Shown piece after piece: positions 52,974 through 61,300 of a DNA stretch of 64,000 nucleotides. The number at the start of each line of letters is the position of its first letter. The stretch's first letter is position 1. Below the pieces are notes generated by a model. It did not search any database. It was given only the letters and a program-made list of their open reading frames with translations, and was not told the DNA's origin. This DNA is from Campylobacter sp. RM10537 (GTDB lineage: Bacteria; Campylobacterota; Campylobacteria; Campylobacterales; Campylobacteraceae): contig NZ_CP059597.1 in NCBI RefSeq assembly GCF_022369435.1, forward strand, positions 1,178,001-1,242,000, read 5' to 3'. Made by a program: the position numbers and the translations under genes.

Positions 52974-53399
52974 ATGGAATTTTTAAGAAACTATATTGAT
53001 TTAATCATTTTTTTAATTTTAGGAATCATGGCTTTTATAGCACTTTGGTGTGTTATTGAAAGATTATTATTTTTTAGAAAAATTAATTTTACAAATTATA
53101 AAAATCAAGAAGAATTTGATAATGCAATTAGTGAAAATTTAACTACCATATATATTATTTATTCTAATGCCCCATATATTGGTCTTTTAGGAACTGTTAT
53201 TGGTATTATGGTTACTTTTTATGAAATGGGTTTAGCAGGTAATATAGATGTAAAATCTATAGTTATAGGACTTTCTTTAGCTCTTAAAGCTACAGCTTTG
53301 GGTCTTTTAGTTGCAATTCCAACTCTTATAGCTTATAATGCTTTATTACGTAAAATTTCTCTTTTAAGTAGTACTTATAGGATAAATCAAAATGATTAA
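52974..53399 (+). CDS. exbB: ExbB proton-channel protein
   Basis: A 141-residue inner-membrane protein with three membrane segments (LIIFLILGIMAFIALWCVI; YIGLLGTVIGIMVTFYEM; LALKATALGLLVAIPTLIAYN). With ExbD it couples the proton gradient to TonB. I prefer ATG 52974, which has GGGA six nt upstream, to the ATG at 52962. Overlaps exbD by 8 nt. Confidence 0.9.
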   Translation: MEFLRNYIDLIIFLILGIMAFIALWCVIERLLFFRKINFTNYKNQEEFDNAISENLTTIYIIYSNAPYIGLLGTVIGIMVTFYEMGLAGNIDVKSIVIGLSLALKATALGLLVAIPTLIAYNALLRKISLLSSTYRINQND

Positions 53400-53781
53400 A
53401 TTGCCAAAAAATGAAGGGTTAAATATCGTTCCTTTTATAGATATTATGCTTGTTTTACTTGCTATTGTTCTTAGCATTTCGACCTTTATTGTGCAAGGTA
53501 AAATTCAAATTAATCTTCCAAAAAGTGAGAGTTCTACAAGTCATAATAATCATGAAAAAAAACTTCTCATTGCCATTGATGGAAAAAATATTTTTTATTT
53601 AGATGATAAAATAGTAAATTTAGAACAAATAAAAGATGCGATATCTCAACTTGATCAAAAAACCATCGTAGAATTAAAAAGCGATAGGAATGCTAAATTT
53701 GAAAGTTTTATACAAATTATTGATCTGCTAAAAAACAAAGAGCATGAAAATTTTCAAATCATAACGGAGAAAAATAAGTGA
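53392..53781 (+). CDS. exbD: ExbD proton-channel protein
   Basis: A 129-residue single-pass protein: LNIVPFIDIMLVLLAIVLSIST, with the essential membrane Asp in FIDIMLVLL, then a periplasmic domain. ATGA-type overlap with tonB. Confidence 0.92.
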   Translation: MIKLPKNEGLNIVPFIDIMLVLLAIVLSISTFIVQGKIQINLPKSESSTSHNNHEKKLLIAIDGKNIFYLDDKIVNLEQIKDAISQLDQKTIVELKSDRNAKFESFIQIIDLLKNKEHENFQIITEKNK

Positions 53782-54419
53782 AAAACTTATTTTTAAATCA
53801 TAAATATCAAGCTTTTTATCTATCTTTTGTGATCTTTTTACCTGTATTTTTTTTAATCTTTAATTCCGCTGATTTTTTTAAGATAAAATTTAAAAATGAA
53901 GAAATTTTTACCTTATCAATGAAACAATTTGCTCAAATCAATCCAGCACCCATGCAAGAAAATAAAATTATAGAAAAAATCACACCTAAAATTAATAAAA
54001 TTCAACCAAAGCCTATAAAAAAAGATACAAAAAAAATCAAAAAAATAGAACAAAAATTAAACACAATTGAGTCAAAACCGACAACAAATCAAGCAGTTAC
54101 AAATCCTTCATCTCAGATAACTCAACTCATACAAGGCAAAGATAAACATCCATTGCTTGAAGAAATTCAAAAAGCAATTCAAAAAGCCCAAAACTATCCT
54201 AGACAAGCTCAAAGAATGGGTATACAAGGAATTGTTAAGGTAGAATTTTTATGGAAAAAAAATAAAACTTTAGCAGAATTAAAGATAGTTCAAAGTTCTG
54301 GATACACTCTCTTAGATAAAAATGCTCTAGAAAGCATTCGTAAGGCTTCAGTCAATTTTCCTTACTATAAAAATGATTTAAGAATTATACTCCCTATTAT
54401 ATATAGCTTAAAAGGATAA
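53778..54419 (+). CDS. tonB: TonB energy-transducing protein
   Basis: A 213-residue TonB: N-terminal anchor (FYLSFVIFLPVFFLIF), a Lys/Pro-rich periplasm-spanning stretch (about residues 55-95, INKIQPKPIKKDTKKIKK), and a C-terminal domain (YPRQAQRMGIQGIVKVEFLW, SGYTLLDKNALESIRKA) that contacts receptor TonB boxes. The start is GTG at 53778. ChuA is a likely client. Confidence 0.92.
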   Translation: MKNLFLNHKYQAFYLSFVIFLPVFFLIFNSADFFKIKFKNEEIFTLSMKQFAQINPAPMQENKIIEKITPKINKIQPKPIKKDTKKIKKIEQKLNTIESKPTTNQAVTNPSSQITQLIQGKDKHPLLEEIQKAIQKAQNYPRQAQRMGIQGIVKVEFLWKKNKTLAELKIVQSSGYTLLDKNALESIRKASVNFPYYKNDLRIILPIIYSLKG

Positions 54420-54439
54420 AATTCGCCAAATATTTTTAT

Positions 54440-55316
54440 TTATACTCTTTTATCAACAAATATAGCTTCATTGTTATTTATTTGTACCATTAAATCTTTT
54501 TTTAAATTTTGCCCTAAATTCTCTAAAGACTTATTTTGAAGTTCTTCAAAAATTTGCGGATTACTTGCTTTAAGTTTAGCTTGCTCATCTGCATTTAAAG
54601 CGCTTAGTCCTTTTTCCTTGGCAATTTCAAGTAAGTCTTTATCGTCTTTTTTCTTTTTGACTTTTACCTCATCATTTTCATCACTTTTTTGTGGATCTGT
54701 GATTTTGGTAGCATCTGCACTTCCGCCCGATGCATTCTTGATATCTTTTAAAATTTCCGTCAAGCTTTCTTTTTTCTCGTCAAATTCATTGACATTTCCA
54801 TCAAAATTCACATCTTTTTCCATAGCAAAATTAAGCCTAGTTTGTAAATCTGTGGTTTGACTTAAGTCATCTTCGCCCTTAAAAGCTAAATTTTGCATAC
54901 TTTCAAATAAGGTATTTTTATGAAATTTCACATTGATATGATTTAATTCTTCTTTATTATTTAATGAATTTGGATTAAAAAACTCGCTGCTTATTTTTTC
55001 AAACCAATTAGCAATAAACTCATTAGCTTCGCCATTAAGCCTTATAGTTCGATCATCTCTAGCGATATAATTCGTAAAAGAGCCAAAATGACTTTGTAAA
55101 TTTTTATAATTTTCATCACTGATTTTTAAAGCCATAAGTTCGCCTTGTTTGCTTTCAAAAACCACTTTAAAACCTGAAATTTGATTATCTGAAACATCAT
55201 TTACTTTGACTTTTTCTTGCTCTTCTTTTTTTTAATTCTAAAATTTCTTTACGATTTGTAACATTTTGAGAACTTGGTAAAGAAACATTAAAATCATTGA
55301 TTGTTAATTTATCCAT
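54440..55316 (-). pseudogene. Hypothetical protein gene split by a one-base shift in an A8 tract
   Basis: ATG at 55316 opens MDKLTINDFNVSLPSSQNV and runs to an A8 run (T8 on the plus strand, 55226-55233). After it, the other frame continues cleanly as EEQEKVKVNDVSDNQISGFK into a 241-codon open frame ending at 54440. With A7 the whole would be one protein of about 291 residues: acidic, with a KKKKDDKD stretch, an EF-hand-like VNFDGNVNEFDE, and no signal peptide. The family is not recognised. It could be phase variation, true decay, or a sequencing error in the homopolymer. Confidence 0.7.
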
Positions 55317-55362
55317 AATAATTTCTTAGAAATTTTAAAGCATTAACTTGGGCTTATTTATT

Positions 55363-55582
55363 TTATTTACAAGCCACAAATAAACCTAAACAACACATTT
55401 GTCTTTGATATTGAGTAGATAAAGAATTGCATTGTTTCAATCTTATCTCATAATCAACGCAAAAACTTCTCGCTTGTGGACTTTTATTATTGTTCTTAGT
55501 TTTACCATAAGCAAAAGAACCTATAAAACAATCTATACAACAAAAAGTAATTTTCTCATGACAAAGCTTAAAAAATAAAATA
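55363..55582 (-). pseudogene. Cys-rich open frame without a start
   Basis: About 72 codons read open to TAA 55363-55365 (parts: KITFCCIDCFIGSFAYGK, SFCVDYEIRLKQCNSL, MCCLGLFVACK) with eight or more cysteines, but no ATG, GTG or TTG at the 5' end before an in-frame stop. It looks like the 3' remnant of a small Cys-rich gene. Nothing else is seen in 55317-55687. Confidence 0.4.
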
Positions 55583-55687
55583 TTTTATAATTATAATCTT
55601 AAAAATTATTTGATACAATTGTAATTTTAATATCGACAAAAAGTTAATTAATTTATACTAAAATTCAATTTTTAAAAAGGAATGTAA

Positions 55688-56671
55688 ATGAAAGCATTGG
55701 CCCTTTTTAGTGGCGGACTTGATAGTATGCTCGCGATGAAACTTATCACTTCACAAGGTATAGAAGTTAAAGCTCTAAATATCAATATAGGTTTTGGAGG
55801 CACAAGTGATAAAAGTGAAATTATGAAAAAAAGAGCTGCAATGGTGGGTGCAGATTTTGAGATGATTGATGTAAGAAATTCTTATTTGCAAGAAGTGCTT
55901 TTTAATCCACAATATGGTTATGGCAAACATTTTAATCCTTGCATAGACTGTCATGCTTTTATGTTTAAAACTGCCCTTGCTATGTTAAAAGAAGAAAACG
56001 CAAGCTTTATCATTACTGGTGAAGTTTTAGGACAACGTCCAATGAGCCAAAGAAGCGATGCAATGGCAAAAGTTAAAAAACTAGCACTTGATGAAGAGGA
56101 TCTTATCTTGCGTCCTATGTGTGCGAAAAATTTACCTTTAACAAAACCTGAAAGAGAAGGTTGGGTAGATAGGGAAAAACTTGAAGGCATTAGCGGAAGA
56201 AGTCGCAAAAGACAACTCGAACTTGCAGCTAAATTTGGCTTAGAAGATTTTGAAAGCCCAGGTGGTGGATGTTTATTAACTCTTGATAGTTTTGCTAAAA
56301 AAATTCGTGACTTTATAGAATTTGATAAAGATATGCAAGTAAATGATGCACAACTTTTAAAATACGGACGTCATTTAAGATTACCTATGGGTGCTAAAAT
56401 GATTATAGGGCGTAATGAATTAGAAAATGAACTTTTAAAAAATTTAAAAACATCTAAATATGAAGCAATAGAACTTGGAGATTTAATTGGGGCTTATTCT
56501 TTAGTAGATGAAAAAATTTCAGAAAAAGACTTAGAACTTGCCTTAAAAATAGCCTTAACCTATACCAAACACGAAGCAAAAAAAAGCTATGAACTTAAAT
56601 TTAAAAACCGAAGTTATAAAAGTTTAGCCTTTGAAGATAAAAAAGAAATTAGTCCATTTTTTATTTCTTAA
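55688..56671 (+). CDS. PP-loop ATP-binding protein with NFACT-R-like tail
   Basis: A 327-residue protein with the PP-loop SGGLDSMLAMKLI (residues 8-20) that forms adenylates, and Cys motifs GKHFNPCIDCHAFM and ESPGGGCLLT, as in tRNA thiolation enzymes (MnmA/ThiI-like). The C-terminal third (KYGRHLRLPMGAKMIIGRNELEN) resembles the NFACT-R RNA-binding domain. tRNA sulfuration is a fair inference; the exact base is unknown. The gene has a homologue at this place in C. jejuni. AAAGGAAT upstream. Confidence 0.75.
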   Translation: MKALALFSGGLDSMLAMKLITSQGIEVKALNINIGFGGTSDKSEIMKKRAAMVGADFEMIDVRNSYLQEVLFNPQYGYGKHFNPCIDCHAFMFKTALAMLKEENASFIITGEVLGQRPMSQRSDAMAKVKKLALDEEDLILRPMCAKNLPLTKPEREGWVDREKLEGISGRSRKRQLELAAKFGLEDFESPGGGCLLTLDSFAKKIRDFIEFDKDMQVNDAQLLKYGRHLRLPMGAKMIIGRNELENELLKNLKTSKYEAIELGDLIGAYSLVDEKISEKDLELALKIALTYTKHEAKKSYELKFKNRSYKSLAFEDKKEISPFFIS

Positions 56672-56673
56672 AA

Positions 56674-58326
56674 CTAAAAAAATACAGAAGCTCTAAGATA
56701 AATAGGAATTGTTTCGCTTGGCATATTAGAAGATTTATGTATAGCTTTGGAAGCTGTTAAATTTAAAGAAAAATGATTTAAATTATATCTAAATCCAAAA
56801 GCAACTCCAGCTAAAAAGTCTTTATTGGATAAAAGATAATCCCTGCCATAACCCATATCTATTCCAATAAAAGGCTCTAGCTTTCTTAAATATTTAAAAC
56901 CGTTTAAAAATTTCAAATAAACTGTATTATTACTATACATTCCATAATCAAGAGCAGCAGAACTTTCCTTAAATCCCCTAACCGTATACTCATCGCCTAT
57001 TAAAAATTTATTAATATATAACAACGGATCATTAGAATAACTTGCACCAAAACTATTTTGATATAAAAATACTATATCATCATTTATGTAAAAATTTTTT
57101 TGATAACTTGAATTAAAATTTACTTTATTAAATTCAAATTTATATAAAGAATATTCAGAATCCCTTTTAGAACCTAAAAATGGAACTCCTTTTTCATATT
57201 CTAGATTTAAAAACAAAAATCCACCAAATACTACTGTTGAATACTCAACTCCACTGGCAATACTTGAGTATCTACCGCTTGAACTCTCTAAAAGAAAATT
57301 ATCAATTTCATTAATATCATCTTTAATATTTAAATTAGCATAGATTGAAAATTTGTCTTTATTTGTACGATGCAAAATCTTTTTTAGCATAATTTTATGT
57401 CTTAAACTTGTATCTTTATTGCTTATAAAAGAATTATTATACCCTTCTATCAAACTTCTATTATCACTATATTGCAAAGAATATAATAATTGATAACTTT
57501 GTATAGGTAAATTATAGCTTAATATATAAACATTTTCGTGATTTTGGCCTATATTTTTCAATAACCCTTTAATAAAACCAAATTGTATAGAATCATTTAG
57601 ATTAAAAACATTACTTAAAGAAAGATATGTGCTAGCTTTATATTCTCCTTTAGCCTTAGATCCACTATTATCAAAATCTAATATCAAATCTGGTAGCTTT
57701 GGTTCAAGATTGACAAATATGTCAGAATAACCATAATTTTCATTAGCTTTTACAGTAATTTTAACATTTTTTGCACCATTATTTAGATTTTCTATTCCAG
57801 TATCCAAATCATAAATATTAAATTTATCACCTTTTTTTAAAGGCATACCAAAATCTAATCTCGTTGTATTATTATCTCCATTAAGATATATCTCTCCTAC
57901 AAAACCGTATTCTAAATCAAGAAAAAGTATATCATGTTGCAAATCTATTTCATTAATAGTTACACTAGAAGTTGAATAACCCTTTGAAACAATAAAATTG
58001 GTAAGCTCTTTAATTATATTATAAATATCATCAACCCCTAAAGGTTTATTTATGTATTTTTTTAAAATACTTTCAGCTTGTATAGTAAGCTTATCATTTT
58101 TTTTAAATCGAATTTGTTTAAAAACATAAATTTTAGATTTAGAATCTTCATTTTCTAAATGCACATCTTCTTTTTTCTGTTGTTTTTTTTCTAAGTCATC
58201 AAATTCTTTTTGTATATGCAATTGCTGTTGTCTTTTATCCAATAAATTCAACATCTTTACTGAGTCATCTGCTTGTAATAAGCAAAGATGACTCATGATT
58301 AAAAATATAATTTTAACAAACCTCAC
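56674..58326 (-). CDS. Two-partner secretion outer-membrane transporter (TpsB)
   Basis: A 550-residue ShlB/FhaC-type Omp85 protein. Signal peptide (FLIMSHLCLLQADD), a charged N-terminal linker containing an A8 run (58183-58190, in frame), two POTRA domains (about 65-215: FKQIRFKKNDKLTI..., GYSTSSVTINEIDL, FDFGMPLKKGDKFN-like), and a C-terminal beta-barrel with FLIGDEYTVRGFKESSA (the VRGY/F tetrad) and final SVFF. The start is GTG, overlapping the tpsA stop by 4 nt. It would export the adjacent TpsA. Order is tpsA-tpsB. Confidence 0.9.
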   Translation of the reverse strand: MRFVKIIFLIMSHLCLLQADDSVKMLNLLDKRQQQLHIQKEFDDLEKKQQKKEDVHLENEDSKSKIYVFKQIRFKKNDKLTIQAESILKKYINKPLGVDDIYNIIKELTNFIVSKGYSTSSVTINEIDLQHDILFLDLEYGFVGEIYLNGDNNTTRLDFGMPLKKGDKFNIYDLDTGIENLNNGAKNVKITVKANENYGYSDIFVNLEPKLPDLILDFDNSGSKAKGEYKASTYLSLSNVFNLNDSIQFGFIKGLLKNIGQNHENVYILSYNLPIQSYQLLYSLQYSDNRSLIEGYNNSFISNKDTSLRHKIMLKKILHRTNKDKFSIYANLNIKDDINEIDNFLLESSSGRYSSIASGVEYSTVVFGGFLFLNLEYEKGVPFLGSKRDSEYSLYKFEFNKVNFNSSYQKNFYINDDIVFLYQNSFGASYSNDPLLYINKFLIGDEYTVRGFKESSAALDYGMYSNNTVYLKFLNGFKYLRKLEPFIGIDMGYGRDYLLSNKDFLAGVAFGFRYNLNHFSLNLTASKAIHKSSNMPSETIPIYLRASVFF

Positions 58327-61300
58327 TCATAACCTCTTCTAATCAAATTTGATGTTTGATGATGAAGATCTGAGCTAGAATCAGAACCAGCATGAATAAA
58401 GTTATTTACTCCGTCTTTAATTTTTGGAATAGATATTCCATTAGTATCTATAGTTCCACCATTCCAAGAATGATCTTGAGTATTTTGAGTATTTTGAGTA
58501 TTTTGACTCAAGTCATAATCTTTTTTACCATTAATATCAATATTCATTGCGGAATTAACTTTACCTGTCTTATCAATATGATCATTTAAATCAATTTTTC
58601 CTCTATAAGAATGTCCTGTTGCTCCAGTTAATGTAACATTAGCTCCATCGCTTTTTTCATGAATATCTATATTAGATCCTATAACTTTTCCACCAAGCGA
58701 TAAATTTCCTTTTTTAGTATCAGAATTTAAAATTCCTCCTTCTAATGATAAATCTCCATTTAAACGACCACTTAACTCATTACCCGCACTAATACCGCTT
58801 TGAGTTCCTACAGTTTGGTTATCGGTTTTAGCATATCCTATACCAACTGTCCCTGAAAAATCTCCTGTAATAATATGATTTGACGATAAATCTAACCCTA
58901 CAGATCCACCTAAAGAACCACTCATTTTTTCTGAAGAAAATTGATCTTTTAAAGAATTAATTTTTAAATCTCCATTTATGTTTAAATCAACATTATTAGA
59001 AGCTTTTATATTAGCACCATTTAATGTGGTGTCTTTTCCTGTAGTAATCTTAACATTATTTGCATCAAAATTAGAATTATAATATTTAGCTTCATCTTGT
59101 TTAAAACGTGATCCTCCAGCAGAAAACTCAATTTCACCTCCAGCGGTTCCTCCATCAAAAACATTATATCCTGCTACTCTTTTATTGCCCATTTCCATTT
59201 CAAAAGAAACGCTTGAAGCAGAAGAGCTTGATTTTGCAGCATTAGCTATAAAATTATCTTTTGCTTTGATATCAATTTCATCTGCCTTAGCATCAACCCC
59301 ATTTAAAATGATATCTCCTTTTGTACTTTCTATATTCAATTTACCTCCAGCTTTAATATGGGTAGTATTTTCTTTAGAACTTTGCTCATGTTCTTTTTCA
59401 AATGTAAAACCTATACTTTCACCAGAACTTGCTTCTGCAATATTATCATGAATTACACCAATAGTATTTAAAACAGATTGAGCTGTTGGCACCACATAAT
59501 TTGGCCCTTTATCATTATTAAGATTACCAATTCCCTGATTAAGAGCAGATACTGCTAAACCACCTGCTTCAAGTTTTTCTTTGGCATAAATACCAAATTT
59601 TGTACTATCTTCAGTTTTAGTATTTTCATACTTAGTGCTTTTAACCTCTCCTCCTTTTAAGTTAACATCTTTATCTGCTTCAAAATTACCTCCACCTATA
59701 TCCAAAGTGCCATCTGCTTCAATATTGATATTCATTCCTTTAACTGAACTAGAAAGATAAGAAGATTCATCTTCTGTTTTTTGAGTTTTGGCAAATTCTA
59801 TTCCTATTTCAGAAGAACCTAAAGTACTAGATCCTCTAAAATTATCATTATATGTTGCACCAGCACTGGATATTTGATCTGTAAAACTGTATTTTGCGCC
59901 AACTTCATGTCCACCTAATCCTATATTAGCATCACCAAAAAATCCTATAGCCGAAGAATTACTTTGCATATGTTTTTGATTCTTTGCTGCTACAAAATCA
60001 ACCTCATTAGCATGTATGTTAATATCTTTACCGTCTAAATGACTTCCTGTAATAGTTGCTTTATTTTTTGCATGTAAATTTAAATTACCTGCTTCAACAT
60101 TAGACGAAGAAGCTAAAGAGCTATCACTACTTACAGAATCATGTCTATATCCTAATGCACTAAGAGTTGAAGAATCTAAAGAAGAAGAAATTGTATTTTC
60201 TCCATTTTTTATATCAATATTTTTTCCATTTAAATCAATTGAATTTTCAGCTTTAACATTAGAACCTACAACATTTACATTATTTTCGGCATCGATTTTA
60301 ATGTCTCCTTTTGAATTTAAATTACTACCAATCGACTTAGTAATTTCAGAATCACCTTTTTCATAAGAGATAGATGCTTTTCCATACCGTATTCCATCAA
60401 AAGTAACATTAGATTTTTCATGAGCATCTTTTATATTAACATCTTTACCCTTAATATTAATTTCATGATTTGCATCCACATTACTACCTACTATATTAAC
60501 ATCTTTATTAGACATAATATCTATATTGCCTGCTTTAAAATTTGAACTTAAAACTTTATCTGTTGTCTGTAAAGCGTTAGTATTTTCAGCATCTGTATTA
60601 GTATTTTTAAAAGATGATGAATTAGCATAATCATTACTTATATTAATATTTCCATCTTTGGAATGTAAAGTAATTTTAGAATTTTCAGAATCTGCTACAA
60701 CATTGCTATTTTTAATATTTATGTCCTTATTGGCACTAACATCAACAGTATCTTTTCCACTGATTTGACTTTTATTGATGGAATTATGAGAACCTTTTTC
60801 ATCAACACCCAAAAGCGTATCTATATTAACTTCATTACCTTGGATATTAACATTTTTTCCGCTTACACTTGAACTATGTAAATTCATTTTATCATCAACA
60901 TTGATATTAACTGTACCTTCCGAAGCAATATTGCCCAATGAAGAATCAAATCTATCTGTATTTATATCAATTCCATCTTTTCCAACAATATTTACCCCAC
61001 CTTTATTTGCCTCTAAAGTTTTATGAGAAAAATAAAATTTAGGTACAAAGACTGTTTTTCCATCTCTATTAACTTCTTCAAATAAAATCATATCATCAGC
61101 CATTTGATTTTTACCCAATCCTTGGCCTAATTTCAAACCATGTTCATTAGCGTATTTTGCCCCATTTTCAAGAAGTCGTTTAATATCCTCATCACTTAAA
61201 GTACCATGCATACCCAATTTTGAATACATATCTTTAATAAGTTGATTTTGAAAGAAAGAATCCCCTACAACAGTAGCATCATCTAAATTTTTATCTTTAA

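Noticed and set aside
58183-58190. A8 tract in tpsB as proof of phase variation
   Set aside because: The frame is intact and A8 runs are common by chance in DNA this AT-rich; noted only.
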